Translations under genes and position numbers: made by a program
NCBI RefSeq assembly: GCF_008042075.1
Contig: NZ_RDBN01000053.1
Location: 301,480 to 335,275, forward strand
Length of the DNA: 33,796 nucleotides
Direction of reading: 5' to 3'
Origin: Streptomyces sp. UW30
Lineage (GTDB): Bacteria; Actinomycetota; Actinomycetes; Streptomycetales; Streptomycetaceae
The notes under the pieces: model-generated
The model's database searches: none
Told to the model about the DNA's origin: nothing
Seen by the model: only the letters and a program-made list of their open reading frames with translations
Part shown: piece after piece, positions 22,955-30,494 of the stretch
Numbering within the stretch: the first letter of the stretch is position 1
How the letters are laid out: each line of letters begins with the position of its first letter

Positions 22955-24036
22955 TCCGGCTGCGGGGTGTGCGCAAGACGTACGGCAAGGTCACCGCGCT
23001 CGACGGGCTGGAACTGGACGTGCGGGAGGGCGAGTTCTTCTGCCTGCTCGGCCCGTCGGGCGCCGGCAAGACCACGACCCTGAAGACGGTCGCAGGGCTG
23101 GAGATCCCCGACGCCGGCACGGTCGAGCTCGGCGGCGCCGACATGCTCGGCGTCGAGCCGTACGACCGTGGCGTCGCGATGTGCTTCGAGAGCTACGCCC
23201 TCTACCCGCACAAGTCGGCCTACGACAACCTCGCCTCGCCGCTGCGCTCCCCGCGCCACCGCCTGCCCGCCGCGCAGGCCCGGGAGCGGATCGGCGAGGT
23301 CGCCGAACTCCTCGGGATCTCCGCCCTGTTGGACCGCCCGGTGGGCCGGCTCTCCAACGGCCAGCGACAGCGCGTCGCCCTCGGCCGGGTCCTGGTCCGG
23401 CCCGCCCGCGCCTTCCTCCTCGACGAGCCCCTGTCCCATCTGGACGCCAAGCTGCGCCAGCAGATGCGGGCGGAGCTGAAGGCGATCGGGGCGGTGCGGC
23501 GCACGACCACCCTCTACGTCACCCACGACTCCGTGGAGGCACTGGCGCTCGGTGACCGGATCGGGGTGATCCGGGACGGGCGGATCGTGCAGACCGGGAC
23601 GCGGGAGGAGATCTGGTACCGGCCGTACGACACGGAGGTCGCGCGGGCCTTCGGGCGGCCCCGGATCAACCTGCTGCCGGGGGCGATCACGGCCGACGGC
23701 GGCTTCCGTTCCGCAGACGGCAAGGTCGACCTGCCGATCCGGGCCGACGCCCCCGTCGGGACAGAGGTGCTGATCGGTGTCCGCCCCCGCGATCTCGCTC
23801 TCGGCGAGGGTCCCGGCCACGAGCTCACCGGCACCGTCTACGTCACCGAGGTGCTCGGCCGGTCCGTGGAGGTCACGGTCCGGCTCGGCGAGCAGCACCT
23901 GTCACTGGTCGCCCCGCGCGGCGAGGCGAGCGGTCTTGGGCCCGACGATCCGGTACGACTGTCGGTCCGGCCTGAGAACCTGCTGCTGTTCGAGGCCGAC
24001 CGGCCGGAGCGTCCAGGACGAAGGATCGGACAGTGA
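22951..24036 (+). CDS. ABC ATPase 1 of the polyol importer
   Basis: A 361-residue MalK/UgpC-like ATPase with a C-terminal OB-type (TOBE) regulatory part from about 235. Walker A GPSGAGKTT (34-42), Walker B AFLLDEPLSHLDAKL and switch VTHDSVEA are normal. Two motifs deviate: the Q-loop has Glu80 in place of Gln (CFESYALYPHK), and the signature is LSNGQ (134-138), not LSGGQ. A second, different ATPase is encoded downstream with a similar Q-loop change. The pair may form a heterodimer, as proposed for the two ATPases of the rhizobial glycerol importer. Start overlaps permease 2 (ATGA). Confidence 0.88.
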   Translation: MIRLRGVRKTYGKVTALDGLELDVREGEFFCLLGPSGAGKTTTLKTVAGLEIPDAGTVELGGADMLGVEPYDRGVAMCFESYALYPHKSAYDNLASPLRSPRHRLPAAQARERIGEVAELLGISALLDRPVGRLSNGQRQRVALGRVLVRPARAFLLDEPLSHLDAKLRQQMRAELKAIGAVRRTTTLYVTHDSVEALALGDRIGVIRDGRIVQTGTREEIWYRPYDTEVARAFGRPRINLLPGAITADGGFRSADGKVDLPIRADAPVGTEVLIGVRPRDLALGEGPGHELTGTVYVTEVLGRSVEVTVRLGEQHLSLVAPRGEASGLGPDDPVRLSVRPENLLLFEADRPERPGRRIGQ

Positions 24037-24863
24037 ACCGCGCGATGAGCAACGCACAGCAGGGTCCCGCCGCCCGTCAGGCCGCCATGGCCGAGCTGGT
24101 TCTCGCCGACGGGTCGGCGACGGCCGCCGAGCTGGCCGAGCGGTTCGGGGTGAGCCTGATGACCATCCACCGGGACCTCGACGAGCTCGAACGGCAGGGG
24201 ATCGTAAGGAAGTTCAGAGGTGGAGTGACGGCGCAGCCCTCCGGTGTCTTCGAGTCGAACGTGCAGTACCGGCTGAAGACCATGCGCGCGCAGAAGGCCG
24301 CCGTCGCCGACCGCGCCCTGAAGCTGATCGAGCCCGGCATGGCGATCATGCTGGACGACTCCACCTCGACCCTGGAGATAGCCCGCGGGCTGCGGCTCGG
24401 GGAGGTGACCCCGCTGACGGTCGTCACCAACTTCCTGGAGGCGATCAACCTCCTCTCCGACCAGCGCGGCATCCACCTCATGGCCCTCGGCGGCGACTAC
24501 GACCCGCTGCACTCGTCCTTCCTCGGCGTGTCCTGCGTCGAGGCGATAGAGCAGCTGCGCGTGGACGTCTGCTTCGCGTCGACGTCGGCCGTGCGCGGGG
24601 GGTACGCCTACCACCAGGAGCAGCACATCGTGTCGGTGAAGCGGGCCATGCTCGACGCGGCCGCCCGCAACATCCTGCTGATCGACCACACCAAGCTCGC
24701 CCGCGTCGCCCTGCACCGGGTGGTCCCGCTGTCCCGCTTCGACCTGCTCCTCGTGGACGACGGGGCGTCGGCGGAGGCGCTGCGGGACCTGGACGAGCAC
24801 AAGGTCCGCTACGAGGTATGCGCGACGAAGGGCAGCAGCCATGACCCAGCTGGAGCTACGTGA
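24033..24863 (+). CDS. DeoR/GlpR-family transcriptional regulator
   Basis: A 276-residue repressor. The N-terminal helix-turn-helix (about 20-70) has the DeoR pattern ATAAELAERFGVSLMTIHRDLDELERQGIVRKFRGGV. The C-terminal DeoRC sensor domain has MLDDSTSTLEIAR, TVVTNFLEAINLL and LLIDHTKL. Members sense phosphorylated sugars or polyols. GTG at 24033 has GAAGGA 7 nt upstream and overlaps the ATPase 1 stop (GTGA); ATG at 24045 is possible. The gene sits between the two ATPase genes, overlapping the second by 23 bp, so it is likely autoregulated. Its probable site is at 19750-19777. Confidence 0.9.
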   Translation: MNRAMSNAQQGPAARQAAMAELVLADGSATAAELAERFGVSLMTIHRDLDELERQGIVRKFRGGVTAQPSGVFESNVQYRLKTMRAQKAAVADRALKLIEPGMAIMLDDSTSTLEIARGLRLGEVTPLTVVTNFLEAINLLSDQRGIHLMALGGDYDPLHSSFLGVSCVEAIEQLRVDVCFASTSAVRGGYAYHQEQHIVSVKRAMLDAAARNILLIDHTKLARVALHRVVPLSRFDLLLVDDGASAEALRDLDEHKVRYEVCATKGSSHDPAGAT

Positions 24864-25923
24864 TCTGCGCAAGACCTACCGTGCGCGGGGCCGCCCGGCC
24901 GTGGACGCCGTACGCGGTATCGACCTCAGCCTGCGCTCCGGGGAGTTGCTGGGGCTGCTGGGCCCTTCGGGCTGCGGGAAGTCCACGACGCTGCGCATGA
25001 TCGCCGGGCTGGAGACGGTGACCGGCGGGGACATCCTGGTCGGCGGGGCGTCGGTGACCGCCCGCCCGGCCCAGCAGCGCAACATCGGGGTCGCGTTCGA
25101 GAACTACGCCCTCTACCCGCCGCTGACGGTGGCGGAGAACCTGGCGTTCGGGCTGAAGGCGCGGCGACGGGCCGACCGGGGTGACGTCGACCGCAAGGTC
25201 AAGGAGATCGCCGAGCGCGTCGACCTCACCGGCATCCTCGACGCCCGCCCGGCGGGCCTGTCCAGCGGCCAGAAGCAGCGGGTGTCCCTGGCCCGCGCGC
25301 TGATCCGCGAACCGGACGTCCTGCTCCTCGACGAGCCCCTGTCCCACCTCGACGCGGCCCAGCGCGACACGACCCGCCGCGAACTCAAGCGCATCCAACG
25401 GGACTTGGGCCACACCACCATCCTGGTCACCCACGACCAGGAGGAAGCCCTGTCCCTCGCCGACCGGATCGCCGTGATGAAGGACGGAGTGATCCAGCAG
25501 CTCGGCACGCCGTACGAGATCTACGACAGCCCGGCGAACCTCTTCGTCGCGGACTTCGTGGGCGAGCCGGCGATCAATCTCCTGCCCGGCATCGCGGACG
25601 CGGACGGCCACGCCCACCTCTCCTCCACCGTGCGGATCGCGCTGCCGGTGCCGGTGGCGACGGGCCGGGAGGTGGTGGTCGGCATCCGCCCGGAGGACCT
25701 GACGCCGACCGGCGAGGACGAGGGCCTGCCCGCCCGGGTCGTGGCCCACGAACCGCTCCTGGAGTCGGGCATCGCGACCCTCGCCCTCGACGGCGTCGAG
25801 AACCCCCTCGTCGTCCTCACCGCCCCCGAGGTCCGCCTCGCCCACGACGACCGCGTCCACGTCGCCGCCGACCCTGACCTCACCCATGTCTTTGACGCCG
25901 AGACAGGAGACTCCCTGCGATGA
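24841..25923 (+). CDS. ABC ATPase 2 of the polyol importer
   Basis: A 360-residue MalK/UgpC-like ATPase. Walker A GPSGCGKST, Walker B LLLDEPLSHLDAAQ and VTHDQEEA are present, plus the C-terminal regulatory part. The Q-loop again carries Glu (E87 in FENYALYPP), and the signature is LSSGQ (140-144). It is clearly different in sequence from ATPase 1, so it is not a recent duplicate. The start lies inside the regulator gene (23-bp overlap). The stop overlaps the dehydrogenase start (ATGA). Confidence 0.88.
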   Translation: MTQLELRDLRKTYRARGRPAVDAVRGIDLSLRSGELLGLLGPSGCGKSTTLRMIAGLETVTGGDILVGGASVTARPAQQRNIGVAFENYALYPPLTVAENLAFGLKARRRADRGDVDRKVKEIAERVDLTGILDARPAGLSSGQKQRVSLARALIREPDVLLLDEPLSHLDAAQRDTTRRELKRIQRDLGHTTILVTHDQEEALSLADRIAVMKDGVIQQLGTPYEIYDSPANLFVADFVGEPAINLLPGIADADGHAHLSSTVRIALPVPVATGREVVVGIRPEDLTPTGEDEGLPARVVAHEPLLESGIATLALDGVENPLVVLTAPEVRLAHDDRVHVAADPDLTHVFDAETGDSLR

Positions 25924-26948
25924 CCAACGGGAACCAAGTGCGCGTGGTGGCCGCCGGCGACCACTTCATCCTGCCGTCGCTCATCAGGGAGGCGCTCGGC
26001 CGTGAACTCGCCTGTGACATCGGTGAATTGACCCTGGGCTGGCCGCTGGATCCCTTCGGCCCTGTGGCCGAGGTGACGGAGGCGAGCGACGCCGAGGACG
26101 AGCTGATCGAGGCGCTCGCGGGAGCGCGGGTGCTGGTCACGCAGATGGGCCCGGTGACCGAGCGCGTCCTCGACGCCTGCCCCGACCTGCGGCTGGTCGT
26201 CGTGTGCCGGGGCGGCCCGGTGAACGTCAACCTGGACGCGGCCAAACGGCACGACGTCCGCGTCTGCTACGCCCCGGGCCGCAACGCCGCCGCCACCGCC
26301 GAGTTCACGGTCGGCCTGATGCTGGCGGCCCTGCGCCGGATCCCGCAGTCACACAACCTCCTCGCCCTGCAAGGCAGTTGGGAGGGGGCGACGTACTACA
26401 CCTACGAGCACAGCGGTCTGGAGCTGGAGGACCTGCCGGTCGGGCTGGTCGGCTACGGGGCGGTGGGCAGCAGGGTCGCGCGGGTGCTGTGCGCGTTCGG
26501 GGCGCGGGTCATGGTGTACGACCCGTACGTCCACGGCGAGATCCACGGCCTGCGGGTCGCCTCCCTGGACGAGCTGCTGCGCAAGTCCCGGGTGATCACG
26601 CTGCACGCCCGCCTGACAGCCGAGACCCGAGGCCTGATCGGCGCCCGCGAACTCGCCCTGCTGCCGCAGGGCTCGGTGGTGGTGAACGCGGCACGGGGTC
26701 CCCTGCTGGACGAGGAGGCACTGTGCGACGCGCTGGAGAACGGGCATCTCTCGGCGGCGGCCCTGGACACCTACGCGCAGGAGCCGCTTCCTGCGTCCTC
26801 CCGCCTGCATGCCCTGGCCGACCGCGTCGTCCTGACCCCACACCTGGGCGGCGCGAGCCGCGCGGTCGCCGAGAAGGCGGCGGCGATCGCGGCGGCGGAG
26901 GTGGGGCGCTGGGTGCGTGGCGAGCCGTTGGCGCACTGTCTGACGTGA
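25920..26948 (+). CDS. D-isomer-specific 2-hydroxyacid dehydrogenase
   Basis: A 342-residue NAD(P)-dependent dehydrogenase of the phosphoglycerate/glycerate dehydrogenase family. The nucleotide loop is GYGAVG (178-183). The catalytic triad is seen as R259 (NAARGPLLDE), E288 (AQEPL) and H308 (TPHLGG). It interconverts a 2-hydroxy acid and a 2-keto acid, perhaps a product of the imported polyol or sugar acid. AGGAG lies about 10 nt before ATG. It is flanked by ATPase 2 and an FGGY kinase; substrate unknown. Confidence 0.88.
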   Translation: MTNGNQVRVVAAGDHFILPSLIREALGRELACDIGELTLGWPLDPFGPVAEVTEASDAEDELIEALAGARVLVTQMGPVTERVLDACPDLRLVVVCRGGPVNVNLDAAKRHDVRVCYAPGRNAAATAEFTVGLMLAALRRIPQSHNLLALQGSWEGATYYTYEHSGLELEDLPVGLVGYGAVGSRVARVLCAFGARVMVYDPYVHGEIHGLRVASLDELLRKSRVITLHARLTAETRGLIGARELALLPQGSVVVNAARGPLLDEEALCDALENGHLSAAALDTYAQEPLPASSRLHALADRVVLTPHLGGASRAVAEKAAAIAAAEVGRWVRGEPLAHCLT

Positions 26949-26967
26949 CGGACCGGAGGAGGTCGGC

Positions 26968-28392
26968 ATGTACGTCGGTATCGATGTAGGCACGTCCACG
27001 GTGAAGGCGGCCGCGTTCGACTCCGGGGGCCGTGAACTGGCCGTCGCTTCCCGCCCGGTGGGGTTGGTGCTGCACGGCGGGTTCGTCGAGCAGGACATGG
27101 AGGAGGTGTACGGGGCGGTCGTCGCCGTGCTCGACGAGGTGACCTCACGGGTCCCGGAGCCCGTCGGGCTCGTCGGCCTCACCGGACAGGGCGACGGCGT
27201 CTGGCTCGTCGACGCCGACGGGCGGCCGGTCCGGCCCGCCGCCTCCTGGATGGACGGCCGCGCCCACGAGCTGGTCGACCGGTGGATGGCGGACGGCACG
27301 TTCGAGACGGTGTTCCGGCGGACGGGGAGTGCGATGTTCCCGGGGTGTCCGGGACCTCTCCTCGCGTGGCTGGACAGCCATGAGCCAAAGGCGCTGGATG
27401 CCGCGGCCACCGCCCTGTACTGCAAGGACATGGTGTTCCAGCGGCTGACGGGCGCGGGTGCGACGACGGATGTGTCGGACGCGTCGATGCCGTTCCTGGA
27501 CCCGCGGACACGGTCGTACGACAACGGGGTCGTCGAACTGCTCGGGCTGACGCACCGGCGCGGACTCCTCCCCCCGGTCGGCGACCCGGTCGCGACGGCA
27601 CGGACGCGCGGCGAGGGGCTCCCGCCCGGAACCCGGATCGCGAACGGGCCGTACGACCTGCCGGCCTGCGCGCTCGGCGCGGGCGTGACGTCCCCCGGCG
27701 ACGGTCTCCTCATCGTCGGCACCTGTCTGGCCAGCCTCGTCGCGACCACCGACCTGGACCTGGCCGGTGAGCCGGCCGGGCTGTACATCAGTACCGACCG
27801 GCCCGGGCACTGGCTGCGTGCGATGCCCGCGATGGTCGGTACGGCGGCGCTGGACTGGGTGCTGTCGACGACGGGCGTCCGGCACGAGGAGGTCGACGGG
27901 CTGCTGGCCGAGACCCCGCCGGGGGCGCACGGGGTGCGGGTACTGCCGTACTTCGCGCCGTCGGGCGAGCGCGCGCCCTTCGTCGAGCCGCGTCTGCGGG
28001 CCGAACTGACCGGCGTCTGCCTGGAGTCGACCCCCGCCGACCTCATCCGGGCGACCTGCGAGGGCATCGGCTACGCGGCCCGGCACTGTCTGGCGGCGGC
28101 CGGGCTGACAGGGACGTTGGCCGTCTGCGGCGGCGGTACGCGCAGCCCGGCCTGGATGCGGCTGCTCGCCGACGTCCTGGGGCGGCCGCTCAGGGTCGTC
28201 GAGGGTGAGGTGGGCGCGCGCGGCGCGGTGCTCGCGGCGGCCGAGCGGTACGGGGAGGCGCTGGACGCCGAGGCGTGGACGCGGCCGACGGCGGTGGTCG
28301 AGCCGGACGCGGCACGGGCCGCGTACTACGCGCAGGGGTACGAGGAACACCTGATCCGCCTGAGCGAGGCGCGCGCCCGGGCACGTGCCTGA
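26968..28392 (+). CDS. FGGY-family carbohydrate kinase
   Basis: A 474-residue kinase: YVGIDVGTSTVKAAAFDSGG, GLTGQGDGVWLVDADG, SWMDGRA, YCKDMVFQRLTG, TDVSDASM and the C-terminal CGGGTRSPAWMRLLADVLGRPL are FGGY landmarks. It resembles L-xylulose or erythritol-type kinases more than glycerol kinase, but the substrate cannot be fixed. GGAGGAGG lies 5 nt before ATG. It is the second FGGY kinase tied to this transporter; the first is divergent at 18190-19650. The two are different in sequence, suggesting two substrates or two steps. Confidence 0.88.
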   Translation: MYVGIDVGTSTVKAAAFDSGGRELAVASRPVGLVLHGGFVEQDMEEVYGAVVAVLDEVTSRVPEPVGLVGLTGQGDGVWLVDADGRPVRPAASWMDGRAHELVDRWMADGTFETVFRRTGSAMFPGCPGPLLAWLDSHEPKALDAAATALYCKDMVFQRLTGAGATTDVSDASMPFLDPRTRSYDNGVVELLGLTHRRGLLPPVGDPVATARTRGEGLPPGTRIANGPYDLPACALGAGVTSPGDGLLIVGTCLASLVATTDLDLAGEPAGLYISTDRPGHWLRAMPAMVGTAALDWVLSTTGVRHEEVDGLLAETPPGAHGVRVLPYFAPSGERAPFVEPRLRAELTGVCLESTPADLIRATCEGIGYAARHCLAAAGLTGTLAVCGGGTRSPAWMRLLADVLGRPLRVVEGEVGARGAVLAAAERYGEALDAEAWTRPTAVVEPDAARAAYYAQGYEEHLIRLSEARARARA

Positions 28393-28418
28393 AGAGCCCT
28401 GCGACGAAAGGGAGTCGT

Positions 28419-29480
28419 ATGCACCCCAGACGTAGATCCCTGCTGCTCGCGGCCGCCGGCACCACGGCGGCCGCGGCCGTACCCGCCACCGCCGCCGCCG
28501 TGCCCGAGTCGCATCCCCCGCGAAGGCCGCTCGTCATCGGCCATCGCGGCGCGGCCGGCTGGCGTCCCGAGCACACGGCCGCCTCGTACACGTACGCCGT
28601 CCAGACCGGCGCCGACTGGATCGAGCCGGATCTGGTGCCCACGAAGGATCACGTCCTGGTGGTCCGGCACGAGAACGAGATCTCGCAGACCACGGACGTG
28701 GCGACGCACCCGGAGTTCGCGGGCCGCCGTACGACGAAGACGGTGGACGGGCGGGCGGTGACCGGCTGGTTCACCGAGGACTTCACGCTGGCGGAGCTGA
28801 AGACGCTGCGGGCGGTGGAGCGGCTGCCGCTGGTCCGCAACCGCAACACGGTGTTCGACGGCCGCGAGGAGGTGCTGACCTTCCAGGAGGTCGTCGACCT
28901 GGCGCGCGGGCTGTCCAAGGCGTACGGCCGGACGATCGCCGTGTTCCCGGAGACCAAGCACCCGACGTACTTCCGCTCGCTGGGCCTGCCCCTGGAGCCG
29001 CAGCTGGCGCGGCTGATCCGACGCAACCGGCTGGGCCGGCGCAGTTGCGTTGTGCAGTCCTTCGAGCCGACGAGCCTCAAGCGGATCGCGGCCGAGCGGC
29101 TGGGGGTGGCGCTGTGGCAGGCGCTGGGGACCACGGGCGGACCGTACGACCTCGTCTCCGCCGGGGATCCGACGACGTACAAGGACATGATGACGCCGGC
29201 GGGGCTGGCGCGGATCGCGCAGTACGCGGACTGGATCGGGCCCGACAAGTCCTCGCTCGTCGGCACGTCCGTCCTCGCGGACGCCCATGCGGCGGGGCTG
29301 CGGGTGGGGCCGTACACCTTCCGGGCGGAGAACCAGTTCCTGCCGGCGGATCTGCGCCGGGGAACCGGACCGAACGATTTCGGGGACGCGTTCGCGGAGT
29401 ACGCGCTGTACTACGGGATGGGGGTCGACGCGGTGGTGACCGACTTCCCCGATCTGGCGGTGATGGCTAGGAGGGGCTGA
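28419..29480 (+). CDS. Exported glycerophosphodiester phosphodiesterase
   Basis: A 353-residue GDPD-family enzyme that splits glycerophosphodiesters into glycerol-3-phosphate and an alcohol. An N-terminal PRRRSLLLAAAGTTAAAA segment ending around 27 is a Tat-type signal, so it acts outside. The active site reads IGHRGAAGWRPEHT (H42, R43) with WIEPDLVPTKDHVLVVRHE. The usual PENT is PEHT here. AAAGGGAG precedes ATG. It starts 26 bp after the FGGY kinase gene and so is probably in the polyol operon; it may produce the alcohol or polyol that the importer takes up. The last codons overlap the next gene (TGATG). Confidence 0.9.
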   Translation: MHPRRRSLLLAAAGTTAAAAVPATAAAVPESHPPRRPLVIGHRGAAGWRPEHTAASYTYAVQTGADWIEPDLVPTKDHVLVVRHENEISQTTDVATHPEFAGRRTTKTVDGRAVTGWFTEDFTLAELKTLRAVERLPLVRNRNTVFDGREEVLTFQEVVDLARGLSKAYGRTIAVFPETKHPTYFRSLGLPLEPQLARLIRRNRLGRRSCVVQSFEPTSLKRIAAERLGVALWQALGTTGGPYDLVSAGDPTTYKDMMTPAGLARIAQYADWIGPDKSSLVGTSVLADAHAAGLRVGPYTFRAENQFLPADLRRGTGPNDFGDAFAEYALYYGMGVDAVVTDFPDLAVMARRG

Positions 29481-29704
29481 TGTTTTTCCGGGACAAGCAC
29501 TGCCGCACGTGTGGTGGCGGCCGCACGCAGGTGTTCAGGCCGCTCAGCCGCGAGGAGCTGGCGGCGATCAAGGCGGACCGTGGAGATCTGTGGCGCTGCA
29601 CCGCCGAGGGCTGCCGTTGGTACCAGCCCTGGCACAAGCAGAGCGACGGCGGCCTGCTCCCGGAGGAACTGAAGATCCAGGCCGCCGTCACAGAGGCGAA
29701 GTGA
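29480..29704 (+). CDS. Small putative zinc-ribbon protein (74 aa)
   Basis: No named family recognised. It has a C-x2-C pair at its start (HCRTCGG) and C-x4-C later (RCTAEGC), a layout that could hold one zinc ion. The first codon overlaps the GDPD stop by one base (TGATG), and GGAGGGG lies in the GDPD end as ribosome site. The stop is 3 bp from the stop of the convergent gene. It could be a small regulator or an accessory factor. Confidence 0.7.
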   Translation: MFFRDKHCRTCGGGRTQVFRPLSREELAAIKADRGDLWRCTAEGCRWYQPWHKQSDGGLLPEELKIQAAVTEAK

Positions 29705-29707
29705 CCC

Positions 29708-30346
29708 CTACAGGTTGCTGAAGTCCGGGCCCTTGGTGCGGGTCCGCTTGATCTCGTAGAAGCCGGGGACCGAGGCCACGGCGAGGGTGCCGTCCCAGAG
29801 CCTGGCGGCGTCCTCGCCCTGGGGGGCCGGGGTGACGACCGGGCCGAAGAAGGCGATCTGCTCGCCGTCGGCGCCGGGGACGGCGATGACCGGGGTGCCG
29901 ACCTCCTGGCCGACCTTGTCGATGCCCTCCTTGTGGGAGGCGCGCAGCTGGGGCTCGTAGGGGGTGTCGTCCCAGTGGTCCATGAGGGAGTCGGGCAGGC
30001 CGACCTCCTTCACGGCGGCGGCGACCGCCTCCTTGGTCGGGCCCTCGCCCTGGTTGTGGATGCGGGTGCCGAGCGCGGTGTAGAGGTCACCGAGCACCTC
30101 GGCGCCGTGCTCCTCCTGCGCGGCGATGACGACCCGGACCGGGCCCCACGCCTTGGTCTCCAGCAGCTCGCGGTACTGCTCGGGCAGGTCGTCGAGCTTG
30201 TCCTCGTTGAGGACGGCGAGGCTCATCAGGTGCCAGCGGACCTCGATGTCGCGGACCTTCTCCACCTCCAGCACCCAGCGTGAGGTCATCCAGGCCCAGG
30301 GGCACAGCGGGTCGAACCAGAAGTCGACGGGGGTCTTGTCCGACAT
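29708..30346 (-). CDS. DsbA-family protein, Rv2466c type (mycothiol-dependent)
   Basis: A 212-residue thioredoxin-fold protein. It opens VDFWFDPLCPWAWMTSRW, with Cys15 in the active site. The cis-proline loop is VGTPVIAVPG. The Mycobacterium protein Rv2466c is a mycothiol-dependent reductase; here the active site is CPWA, with only one Cys visible in the motif. ATG at 30346 has GAGGAGAG upstream; the frame extends to 30421 without a ribosome site. Divergent from pepN. Confidence 0.88.
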   Translation of the reverse strand: MSDKTPVDFWFDPLCPWAWMTSRWVLEVEKVRDIEVRWHLMSLAVLNEDKLDDLPEQYRELLETKAWGPVRVVIAAQEEHGAEVLGDLYTALGTRIHNQGEGPTKEAVAAAVKEVGLPDSLMDHWDDTPYEPQLRASHKEGIDKVGQEVGTPVIAVPGADGEQIAFFGPVVTPAPQGEDAARLWDGTLAVASVPGFYEIKRTRTKGPDFSNL

Positions 30347-30494
30347 GTCTCTCCTCATGAGGCAAGCAGGTCTCAGCTGAACCTCTCGGGGAACACTGCT
30401 GCTCGCCGACCCATTCCCCACTGCCGCGGGTCAGGGCCACATGGCAGGATCGGCACTGTCCGCATACTGAACACCACCCCAGGGAGTGTCACCC

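Noticed and set aside
30486..30494. GTG at 30486 as the pepN start
   Set aside because: It lies within the AGGGAGTG ribosome site; GTG at 30495 gives correct spacing and the family N-terminus.
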